Shown here: positions 32,573 through 42,306 of the stretch, piece after piece
Numbering within the stretch: position 1 is the first letter of the stretch
Layout of the letters: each line of letters starts with the position of its first letter
Origin: Cristatella mucedo
Taxonomy: Eukaryota > Bryozoa > Phylactolaemata > Cristatellidae
Length of the DNA stretch: 64,000 bases
Direction of reading: 5' to 3'
NCBI GenBank assembly: GCA_009760855.2
Contig: WPIO01000091.1
Span: 434,001-498,000 of the forward strand
Notes under the pieces: model-generated
The model's input: the letters and a program-made list of their open reading frames with translations, nothing else
Databases searched by the model: none
Told to the model about the DNA's origin: nothing
Translations under genes and position numbers: made by a program

Positions 32573-33539
32573 AGCCCACTCCGAGCCGCATCAAAGAGGT
32601 CACAAAAACCCAGGGCAATTTATCAGGACTTTGGGTGTGGTAATGGTTTTGCAGATGTAGATGAGGTTCAATCGATGTAGGAGCGGAACATGTCTAACCT
32701 GGTGCTGCACAAACTTTTAATCAGGATCGAAACCTTTGCAGCATGGTTAGCACGGAGCTTTTAGCGTCGCCCAGATAATTGCTCGGACACGGGGGCAAGA
32801 AGAATGGTCAATACTTTAGCGACAAGTCGGACGACAAAGCACTCGCATTCAATATCCTCATGTTTACAAAGTTCTCCAGAGGACGACCGGGGAGTGTTTG
32901 CGGGCGCCCTGTCTACGTGAGAATGCAGTAGGCCAGAAGGATATCCCAGTCAGACCCAGCACGAAGCGGATGTGATCGTTGATGACGCGTTGGGACGTTT
33001 GGCAAGCAGGCGTCAGTCATGAATCTATTTAGTGCTGGAGACGAGCTAATCACACGAAGCCGGACATGCCATGTGAAAGGCAAAACTTGGCGCCACAAAA
33101 TCCCCGGCGACTCTGAGGGAGTTTTGCCTCAGCAAGCAATCTGTTTGGTCTACTTCTGTAGTCAACCTCTGGCCTACAAAGCCGATGGGAAAAGGTAAAA
33201 TTAGTGAGGATCAGCTAATTCAACCGCCTCCTTTACGAAGGGGAAAACGTGCCTTAGCGGCTATCGCTCCGCTTTCAGGGGCAAACGGGAATCATCAACA
33301 GAATTTTTCGCACCTACGATTTCAGTCGTGAAATGCGACTACTTTACCCCTAGGGTATAATAATTTAGCCCAAGCTTAAGACCCAGCGGCAAGCAGTTCA
33401 CGACCTCCTACTGTTAGGTTAATTGATTTTTTGAGCTCTCTTGATATGGTGTAGTAACATCCTTTCACTCAGCCAAAGGCTACACAGAGCACCACGGAAT
33501 GCTACAAGAAGCGCCGCGTGGCTCTCATTTAAATTGAGC

Positions 33540-33615
33540 AGTTAAAAAATCGTTTTAAATTTAAAAATTAAAATTAAATTAAAATTAATTTTTTTAAATC
33601 GTTTAAAATTAAATT
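33540..33615. repeat. AT-rich low-complexity (AAATT)-type tract
   Basis: Imperfect AAATTAAAATT repeats between the conserved part of copy B and the LINE-2 fragment; absent from copy A. Confidence 0.7.
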
Positions 33616-33821
33616 CTAGAACTATTCATCAAGCGCTCCGTGCTTCATTTCCACAACAGCCCTTCCCGGTAGCACAAATGTACCAACTGGATTGCAGTGT
33701 GTTATCGCTGTTAGAGTTCTGAATATCAGCATACACGTTTCTGCGAACGCCACGTCATGTCGAATGACTGACAATGCAGCCACCTTAAGCTTAAAGAACG
33801 GTAAAGACGAAGGTGTGATGT

Positions 33822-34240
33822 TGTTTCAGCCTGTTCGCGCCCTCAGGTCCTGTGTGGACAATAAATTAGCTGTCCAATTTCTCCGGTTAAAGGCAGTTGG
33901 CGACAGAAGCTTTAGCTCTGAAGGTCCTAGACTGTGGAACTCACTTCCACAATTCTTCCGCAACGACAACTACTCTCCTACTGCCGCCTATGGTACATCC
34001 TTTTCAGCGGTCCTGAGCTGCTACTTTCATGCTATTTACTACCTCAACTGCTCTCCTGACTCTGCTTTGCTTCCCACTTTCTCTTTGTTGCGTGAGACGA
34101 AGTCTGTTGGCTACCGAATGCGTACCTAAAGCCGCACAGGCTGTGAGTGCGCTACAAAAAACTCTCCTGCGTAGCACCCACATGGTATTTATGACTTTGT
34201 GGAGTTACAGACGTAGATACGTTACATTACATTGCGGCTT
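33822..34240 (+). mobile_element. LINE-2 3' fragment, sense
   Basis: Encodes PVRALRSCVDNKLAVQFLR, DRSFSSEGPRLWNSLPQFF and LLRETKSVGYRMRT, then the 3' untranslated end with ACATTACATT-like pentamers near 34,220-34,240. It is the most readable LINE-2 3' end in the window and the reference for the split copy at 1.3-3.7 kb. It inserted in copy B after the duplication. Confidence 0.8.
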
Positions 34241-34314
34241 CAAATACTTCCGGTTTATGTCAGTTAGGCCGCGATTATTGTACACCCAGCAATAAAAAGA
34301 CCATCTCAGCCATT

Positions 34315-34690
34315 CAAGAGAAGTCTGAGTTAGGAGAGTAGTTGAGGTAGTTATTAGCATGGCAGTAGCAGCTCAGAAACGGCTGGAAAAGATGTGCCTT
34401 AGTCGTCAGTTGGAAAGTCGACGTCATTTCCTAGGTGTTGGGGAAGTGAGTTCCATAGATTGCAACCTGCACAGCTAAAGTGTCGCAGACTTTAAACGGA
34501 AGAATGAAACGGCTAGTTTATTTTACATACACGACCCGAGGGCACGAGAAGGCAGTGTTTGATTCGACCCACAGCACACTGACACACAGATCGCCTACTT
34601 AGACCTGGTCACGGTCGGGTTTCAGGTGGACTTCATTTTAGAACAATAGGCAGTAACCTGTCGTCGCCCAGGGGCTCAGATCCATCGATG
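34315..34690 (-). mobile_element. LINE-2 3' fragment, antisense
   Basis: Begins GTCTGAGTTAGGAGAGTAGTTG, matching 3,115-3,140, and runs through the AGCTAAAG and ACGACCCGAGGGCACGAG words. It faces the sense fragment at 33,822, leaving a LINE-2 inverted pair with a ~75-bp spacer. Confidence 0.65.
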
Positions 34691-35345
34691 AATGTAGCTT
34701 AAGCAGCAGTTAATGGTACTCTACAATTTTGCCGCTTCTGAGCTGACAGGGTCGCCGAACCCTTCGTACATTGTTTTCATACAACACAATAATCTGGCGA
34801 GTGCCGAACTGCCATTTGAACCTATCGAGGTATGATAATGGATACTGACACGTGTCACATTTATTTCCGGGTATTTAGCTCCGCATAAAAGGGTTACTGT
34901 ATTCATAAGTAGAATTAGTGCCGTTCCTTAACAATGCTGCTATATGGGTGTACTGGGGGGGGGACTCGGAGGCAGTGGCTTTGTCCATTTAGAGGCACGA
35001 GCAGCTGACCGACCAGGCTTCAGAGGGTGCTAGCGCAGCTAAAGGGGTAGCTTAAGCAACCAGCTTGCTGTGCGATCGCAGGAATCTCTACTGTGCATCT
35101 TGGAAAGATGCCAAACTCCATTGGAATAGAGGTCAAAAGGCCACCATTCATAGTAGGCTTAGTGAAAGGTAGGCCCACTAAAAAAGAGGTTTTAGCTTGC
35201 AATCGTAAGATTTACTTTCCAGGAAAATCACGCAAGTAAAAACTTTAGTACTGTAGTTTTCTTCAAGAAAGAAGTAACTTAGGAAAACTCTTTAATGCGC
35301 GAGACCACATTTAATCGCACCATCAACCAGGACCGGCAATCTCGA

Positions 35346-35564
35346 TCGGCCACTGAAAGGGTGAGCAGGCTTGGAGTAGCCTTACCTTCCCAATCAGCCT
35401 CCCAGTGATACTTGATAGCCTCTTTACATACATTTTTCGACGTCGCTTGCTAAAATTCCAAGTGCTTCTTATTCTTGGTCCGGCTGTACATGAGAAGCTT
35501 AATACATGGACCTATCCTCTTATATATCGTCCCAGTGCTCTTCGCCCAACCGCATTGACGGTCG
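35346..35564. other. Unassigned between duplication copies B and C
   Basis: No gene recognised. The MXD terminal exon expected ahead of copy C is not present here. Confidence 0.3.
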
Positions 35565-35808
35565 TCGACTAAGAGATGGAGGGAGTGACATCCGAAGGAC
35601 AATGAAAGAAATGCCTCGCTGTGATTCTCAGTGGGGGAATTGAATTCGGCTTAAAGAGCTTGCTTCCGCTGTAGCAAGTGATGGGCTAAGTTTGTGAACT
35701 TTTGAGCATCTTTTAGTTTGAGGTGACCAGATAGTCTCCGTATGGTTCGTTCCTCCAACTCAAGTCATTTTAGCAATCGTCGTTTAAATTTTGCTCACCT
35801 ATTGGCTT

Positions 35809-35815
<7 letters not shown>
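35565..35815 (+). repeat. Eroded third copy (C) of the MXD 3' flank
   Basis: Aligns with 26,640-26,905 and 31,990-32,255: CTAAGAGATGGAGGGAGTGA for CTAAGAGTCAGCTGGAGGGC, then TTTTGAGCATCTTTTAGTTT, CATTTTAGCAATCGTCGTTT and CCTATTGGCTTTGATATA in the same order. It is much more diverged than A and B are from each other, and it ends in an (AT)n tract where A and B continue with GGGCAATATC. Confidence 0.7.
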
Positions 35816-35849
<34 letters not shown>

Positions 35850-35859
35850 AATACACACG

Positions 35860-35898
<39 letters not shown>

Positions 35899-35950
35899 GC
35901 AACATATATATATATATATGCAAAATATATATATATATATATATGTATAT
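35811..35950. repeat. Compound (AT)n/(AC)n microsatellite
   Basis: About 140 bp of AT, AC and AT runs, broken by two GCAACATA/GCAAAATA words. Confidence 0.95.
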
Positions 35951-36210
35951 GTTGCATTATTCCCTAAAGGTTTTCACAGCTCGCATGAAGAGAATACATC
36001 CTCTGGACGAGACTCTGCTCTAGTGGCTGAGTGTCTGAATCCGCCATACTCGTTTCCTCAAAGTTTCAGACTCTGCGGTCTGAGCTAAGTGTGTATTTGG
36101 TAATTTTTTACTGTTCTCAAATTCCTTGGTTATAAAAGCTGCAGCTTCCAAGTGCTGGGTCAGTGTTTGTATTTCATCCTGACATATCCCCAAAAAGACC
36201 TCTAGTGTCC

Positions 36211-36352
36211 TTGATAGCCCAGGGTTTTCTGAGCTTCCCCTTCAGGGCAGATGCCGTGGGTTCAGATCCTGAGTGGGCGATCTTTAATTTTCAGCTGCAA
36301 TCGGTGGTGATAGTCCCTTAGGCTCTTTTGCGCTATCCAAATAGGCTTTTAA
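36211..36352 (+). mobile_element. SINE family B (tRNA-derived), diverged copy
   Basis: Matches 53,744-53,905: a tRNA-like head with B-box-like GTGGGTTCAGATCC, then GAGTGGGCGATC, TGCAATCGGTGGTGATAG and CTTAGGCTCTTTTGCGCTAT. This body lacks the L2-like tail of family A. Confidence 0.6.
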
Positions 36353-38383
36353 ATAAACAAGAATTTGGCTTTCATGATTATGATCTACCCGCCATGTGTT
36401 GCTGTGGAACCTTTTATACAGCCATTTTCAAAGGTCCTCGCAAACTCCACTCATATGTGATACGAATTTGTCTAACTCTGGTGACTTCAACACACGGGCA
36501 AATAACCTCGTATAAAATGATAGACACCCGCTACTTGGAGGTCTCAATCTCATATCCAGTTCCTGCTCCGTAGCATGAGCACAGATACCTCGAAAATCCA
36601 TTCAAAATAATCCATTATAAACTTAGGAGTGCCCTAGAATAGTGTCCGATAAAGAGAGTCAGTCTAAAGAGCCGAAGAGACTGCCTTCTTCTATTTACAT
36701 GACAAAGTTGAAAAAGAATTCTACGAAAAGTGAAGGCTCGAACGCTGGTGTAAAAAGACAGGGCATGGCAGCGACCTAGCTAGGTTGAAAGAATAAATCC
36801 GCTTCTTCAACAGCAGCCTTAAAAATACCTGAACTCGTTTTCACTACTTGCAGATGTCACGCCAGACAAGCCAGTAAAATCCGGCAAAATCTTTTACAAT
36901 ATTTGAATTATTAGCTTGATAAGGCTAAGATCTCGTTCCCTGGGTAGTAACTGAATGATTGATGGGTTGCTGGTTTCTGTGAAAAATTCCACATCTGTGT
37001 CCCCAAAAGGTTCATTTTGCCGTTGCAAGAGTCGAGTGACAATCTGCCACCTTCCTTAAAAATGTCCCAACGTTTCTGTAGATGAAGTTATTATCTTAGT
37101 TAACTCCAGTAAAATAGCTTGTCGCTTACACTACTCCTATCATAATCACAGTTATAGCCTATGCGAACCAATCTTAACCCTAGGGGAAACTCAGGTTTTC
37201 CACATTTCCTTAAATAAAGAGGTTGATTGTAAGTCTTTTAAATGGGCCGTTTAAAAAAACTACTTAAATCACCAGAACTGAGCTTCAGAAGTCTTAAAAA
37301 GTTATGACCGTGTCTCGGTGATTTATTTTCCATTAACGACTTTTTTGAATGCCTGCAGCTTGTCAAACACACTGAGCGTACTGAATTAAATTAAGAGGAA
37401 TCAGTCGAAATTCCCTGCATCACAGCTCTACTGAAACTGTTATCTTACATGCGATAGCAATGCTAAGGGCAGCACTAATCATGATATCATCTCCTGGTCC
37501 AGTTCAATCTCTCAGTGATCTAACATGCTGCTGAGCACACAATCCCAAACGAATTATTGAGCACAATGAAAGGCTTAGCTGATGAGGCTCTGAATGTAAT
37601 TCGAATCAAATAATTCTGTGAAACAATGGCTGATCCCTTTGGGCATATCTGCACTGGGTTTTACTACAGGGCTCACTTTACCAAGTGCTCTACCAGATCT
37701 TTCTTGTCTGGGTCCGCGGTTGCCTGCTTGCGTCATTCACGAGCTAGTGTTCAAACTCTTTGGGTGCCTTAGCAACATGATCTAGAGAAAATTTGACATA
37801 AATGCTATCTGAAGAGAGCCTCGCCGATTTTAAATCTAAAAAATACCAGGAATTATTTTAAATTGACCTTGCTTTGCAGTTTCTAACTGGTAAATGTCGC
37901 TTTGAAATAGAGTAATTGGGGATTCAACTCTTCATTGCATCCGATTTGCCTGCTGATAAGCACTTGTCATTGTAAGAGTTCAAGGACTTTTTCCTGATAA
38001 TAAATGACAATTTACCAGCTCGGTAAGATAACACGGAGACGTGAGTGGCGTAGTGCAGACAAGTGAGCCTAAAAAGTCAAAATCGTGTGAATTAACATCT
38101 CCGTCGCCCAGCGATCTAGCCCGTTTCCATTCAGGATGTCGTAGGGAGGACTACAGCCTCTCCGACGACAGTACCAAGACTCGGATGTTGTGCTCGCAAT
38201 CGACGACGACACCGAATTTTCCCGATGGTACGGTCAATCTTTGCATAGAACAGTGTTTCCTGTAGTGACATTAAAATCCTGAGCTCCCAGATGTGCGGTT
38301 TATTTGCTAATTATCACGAGTTCCAATCATAGTTTTCATCGAGCTCGCCACCAAAAATCATTCGACCATGCTGCCTTTTCAAC
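36353..38383. other. Unassigned 2.0 kb
   Basis: No gene or repeat recognised. Frames of 81 residues (36,328-36,573) and 74 residues (38,041-38,265) have no family resemblance I can name. Confidence 0.3.
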
Positions 38384-38455
38384 GTATGTTAAGTGCCTAG
38401 AAAGAGACTAGGTTTTCTGACTATGCTATACAAATGCATAATTATGACTATAATT
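38384..38455 (+). mobile_element. LINE-1/SINE-A 3' tail fragment
   Basis: ATGTTAAGTGCCTAGAAAGA followed by GACTAGGTTTTCTGACTATG and TATACAAATGCATAATTATG is the common L2-like 3' end. Too short to say which element left it. Confidence 0.6.
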
Positions 38456-39104
38456 ATCCATTAATTTTGTATGGTAGTCAAGTTACACGCAGCTGACTCT
38501 TCACGTGTGGTGATCCACGTGCAGATCCATGGGTGGTGATCCGCTCTTGGCCCTCTAATCTTCTTTATTTATTTCCTTGTTTTTCTCAGAAAATTGATAA
38601 GGGTGCTTAATTTTATGTTGATGACTCCCAATTGTATATATCCTATAAGTAACCGGAATCAGCTTCGGTGACCGATAAAATAAATGCCCGCCTTAAGCAT
38701 ATGTGATTGTTACGACTGTTGTGACTCCACGTGCCAAACACCAAGTGGCAGTGGCTGACAAAGCATTTTGGCAGGGCCCGAATGGCCCAACCTCGTGTGC
38801 TAGCTATTCAGCCCGCTCTTTTGGCTTACCACTGCTAACAATCAGCAATGGGCCCGCCGCGGTGCACCCAGTAACTTAGACGTGGAAAATTTATAGAGAG
38901 GCCGGCAGCCCGAAGACACACAGACATACGCTCTCTTGAGCTACTCCGTGGCGTTCTGTTCCTCACTAAAGCTGACTACTTTAAAATGTGTATTACTCAG
39001 CGGGTATTTCGCCCTAAGAACACAGCACATTTCAGGCGCGCATCATGGCACATTTCTATTATCCAGCGGAAATTATATCGGATCTCACGGAATCCAGCTA
39101 CAAC
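38456..39104. other. Unassigned, upstream of gag fossil
   Basis: No gene recognised. It could include a left LTR and leader of the gag-like fossil, but no matching right copy was found to prove it. Confidence 0.25.
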
Positions 39105-39880
39105 TGAGATCACCGAGAGCAAGATGGTTTGATAGTTCAACTTCTTCAGCGACAGCTCGAGGAGCAGAAGGAGCATCCGAAGAAACAGGCTCAGCTCATG
39201 ACCGACCAGCACGAGTAGCAGATTCACATTCTGCTAAACTCTTTGCAAGGTATGAGCAGTCAGCAGCAGACCGGCGGTTAGCAAGTGGCGATCCCTACGT
39301 TCGCAGCTTTTGATTCGACCGCCGAGCTGTGGGCAGACTAGTGGGCGAGGTTCAACACGTTTGCGGAGGCACATTCCGTGCCAGAAGTAAAGCTTGCGAC
39401 AGTAATTCTCGTTAGCCAGTGGCCGATATTATTCAAAACGCTGTCAATTACGCTTAGTAGCAGACGCCCGCACTTGATGTCAACTATTTGAACATTCAGC
39501 AGATAGATGACTACATGAGTGCCCAGTTCAACCCTATACGGTTCCTAATTCGGGAAAGGTATAAATACCAGTCAGATCTGCAGTGAAAGGCTTGCGAGTA
39601 TAATCAAGACCTCGCAGCCCGCGTTCGTTAAGAGGCGTCGAAGTGCGATTTCACATCAATCACGGGCCCGCTGGATGATACACTCCACACGAAATTTATT
39701 TGCTCCGTTGAAAGTAAATTCACTCTCAAAGCTCTGTTTTCCATTAAGAATGTAATAACACAATCCTTCGCTTGTGCCATACAGATTACTGTCGAAGTAG
39801 AGGAGTCTTCCGGTCGCTCGTGACGCAGGCCTCAGCAGCAAACACCGCTTATTCACGATTTTCTAAATTGCTAAGAATTG
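39105..39880 (+). pseudogene. LTR retroelement fossil, gag-like region (Ty3/Gypsy type probable)
   Basis: A Gln/Glu-rich coiled-coil segment (QLLQRQLEEQKEHPKKQAQL) is followed by capsid-like sequence of the kind found at the start of Gypsy-type polyproteins in many invertebrates. It is broken, with several interruptions over about 0.8 kb. No protease, reverse transcriptase or integrase was seen downstream, and no LTR pair was identified, so it is an old partial copy. Confidence 0.5.
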
Positions 39881-41555
39881 TGAAAAAATTGTAAAAGAGG
39901 TCAACATTAATGGAATATTATGCTTAAAATGACTTTTCCTAGTAACGACAACACGATTCAAATTCAGTAAAAGTAAAATTGCTTGAGCAGATGGATTTGT
40001 CTGTTTTCAGATGGATCTGTCTGTTGACCGTGACTCCGATAGATCTGCATCTGCACAGTAGTTTATGCCTCACGGACAGCCCACCCTGCCATACACTAAT
40101 ATATTCAGGGAGCCCCTCCTTGGTATTTATGAAAGAGCTCGCCGATGATAAGTAATTTCTGGTTGCTTTAGAAGGGGCACCAACTTTCTAAGTATCTAAA
40201 TGTATGCATTTTCTTACTTTGATACGCTCTACAGAACTTTCGTGTCACTAGCCGGATTGACTACCGGCACGTAGTTCTCATTGTGGCTAGGCTATTCACA
40301 AGGACAGTGACCAAACCATTATTTAAATTTAGCCACAAAGGTGCATGGGCTGCATTCGCTTTCGTCGGCGAACATGCCATTTTCCTTCTAGTTTAGCTTA
40401 GGGTGTCTATGTATCGCCAGACAGAACCTGAACGATGAGAGTAGAGGCGACGCAAAGGCGCTCTCCTCTCGAGCAGGTGGGATCCCGTGGTTGTCCTCTG
40501 TGCCTAGCCAAAGGCTGGATTGAGCGATTGGGACTGAGTGTACTGGTGAAGAATACTTCTGCCGCCTATATTGAAAACAGATGTTGGTATCTGCTGACAC
40601 GCCTAGAATTTTTGAATGCGTGATTCGTTCAGGTTCTCGTTCTTAGTATAAATTGAAGTGCTAGGTCATCCCGAGAAACTAGGCAGCTGAGCGAAACCAG
40701 GTGGTGCACTGAAGCCATGGCTATGACCAGTCCATACAAGCAATGGTGCAAGATTACGGTCCTTCTCTGGCCCCTAACAGCCAACCATAGTGCAACTAGT
40801 GACTGAATATATGAGCCAGAGCATGAACGTCGAGACTTCATTTTCACGATTCATGTTTACGATAGCTGAATTAATGTCACGAGGAAATTCTGATGGTCTG
40901 AAAACCTATAGTTGGGTGGCATTAAAGGTAATATCATGTAAAAGCAAGTGCTCTGACCAATGCAGCTTTTGAGCTCGAAGGGTTCTGCTCTAAGCTGCTT
41001 TAATCATTCAGTCGGCTATTTAGCTGGGGTCGCTACGCCAGGCGGCCGAGTTTTGAGCGACGCTTTTCGCCGACCGGCAGTTCAGTTCAGTGAACTTCCC
41101 CGCGTTCGCCTCACGAGAGAATTTGGATAGCACAGCCGCTGCTAGAAACTTGCAACGCTCGGTTGACCTAGAATAAACGCTATGGTTATGACCTTATCTT
41201 AACTATAGGCGTTCTTCGTTGCTGCCTCTCATCGTCGCTCTAGTTGGACGCCTAAGTGCATTGGCGCCTCACCTGTAGGTCTCCTCGAGCCCCGATACAA
41301 GGTTCAAGCGTTGCTGGCATTTGTCGCACGTCGGCAGGATATAGCACTATTATGTGGGCTCTGTTCGTGGCCTAGTTTATTTGTGGACGTATAAGCTCTT
41401 CTCCTGACTTTGTTATATTTATAAACCACTTTTTAGTTTTTATCTTTTAAGAAACGCATTGACATGGAGCTGAAGCTAATTGCACTCGTCTGACTCCAGC
41501 AGAGACATCTACTGACAAGAGTGTGTTCTGGGCCAAGGAAATAATTGACCGTTCG
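39881..41555. other. Unassigned 1.7 kb
   Basis: No gene recognised. A GC-richer block at about 40,990-41,350 contains AATAAA and could be part of an old LTR, but I could not pair it with another copy. Confidence 0.25.
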
Positions 41556-41556
41556 A

Positions 41557-41713
41557 CAGAGAGGGAGAGAGAAATCGCGAGTGAGCGAAAGAGAGGGCGA
41601 GAGAGAATGAGAATGAGCGAGGGAAGAGAGAAAGCAAGTGAGGTAAAGAGAGCGAGAGAGAGCGAGAGAGCGAGAGAGAGAGAGAGAGAGAGAGAGCAAA
41701 AGAGAGCAAGGCA
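41557..41713. repeat. (GA)n-rich tract upstream of the tetraspanin
   Basis: Imperfect GAGA repeats with the purest run near 41,650-41,700, ending 350 bp before the first tetraspanin codon. It keeps Ser/Leu-rich frames open on the minus strand (41,433-41,726), which are not genes. GA tracts can bind GAGA-type factors; here that is only a guess. Confidence 0.85.
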
Positions 41714-42063
41714 TTTCAAATTTCAATAAGCACTAAATCCATAATTTTCTTGCAGTCTTTATTGAAGATCATTGCATGTGTGTAAGGCTGGCCACTTTGA
41801 TCATCCGGATATCATTGATGGACCTTGGACAGTTTATTCACCAGCTTCATCCAAGAATAGGTTTTCTGCCCTGTATCTTTCTGGCATGAAGCTTAACGGG
41901 ACGTCTCTGTTAAAATCGTTATGACATCTCATGATTCTTTTGTTTTGTGCGTAATTTATTCTTCAGAGCGGGTTTTTTCGGAGCACAATTTCAGTAAATA
42001 TTACCGACTGAAACGATCGAAAGAAGAGTCATTGCATAGCGTATACATGACAGACAGTCTATT

Positions 42064-42306
42064 ATGTTAGAAAAAGAAGAGAAGGCCACACCCACGCAAA
42101 CAGCTAGAACCAAATGCAGTACAACTCCTACCAAAAAGAGTGACCGACCGCACTCAGAAAGCCTAAATGCTCGCAGTAATGACAAGCAGAGGGCTAGCTC
42201 TGGCAACAGTCCTGATGTAATGGTACACAAAGGTCGTTCACAGCCTCAGCCAGTTTGGTACTCCATATCAAAGTGGGGATTGTTTGTGACTAACTTCATT
42301 TTTTGG
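42064..42306 (+). CDS. Tetraspanin exon 1 (N-terminus, start of TM1)
   Basis: First ATG after an in-frame stop at 42,037. It encodes 81 residues ending PVWYSISKWGLFVTNFIFW, followed by donor GTGAGT. The ~70-residue cytoplasmic head is longer than usual (about 20 in TSPAN33) and rich in Ser, Thr and Lys, so it may not be conserved. An upstream untranslated exon is possible. Confidence 0.85.

Larger units (their letters stand above)
31490..35345 (+). repeat. Segmental duplication, copy B (contains the functional MXD terminal exon)
   Basis: Partner of 26,141-29,265. It is longer because it carries a sense LINE-2 fragment (33,822-34,240) and more of the antisense LINE-2 fragment that follows. 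Homology can be followed to ATCAACCAGGACCGGCAA near 35,340. Confidence 0.9.

Noticed and set aside
41433-41726. Ser/Leu-rich minus-strand frames and an Arg/Glu-rich + strand frame
   Set aside because: Translations of the (GA)n tract.
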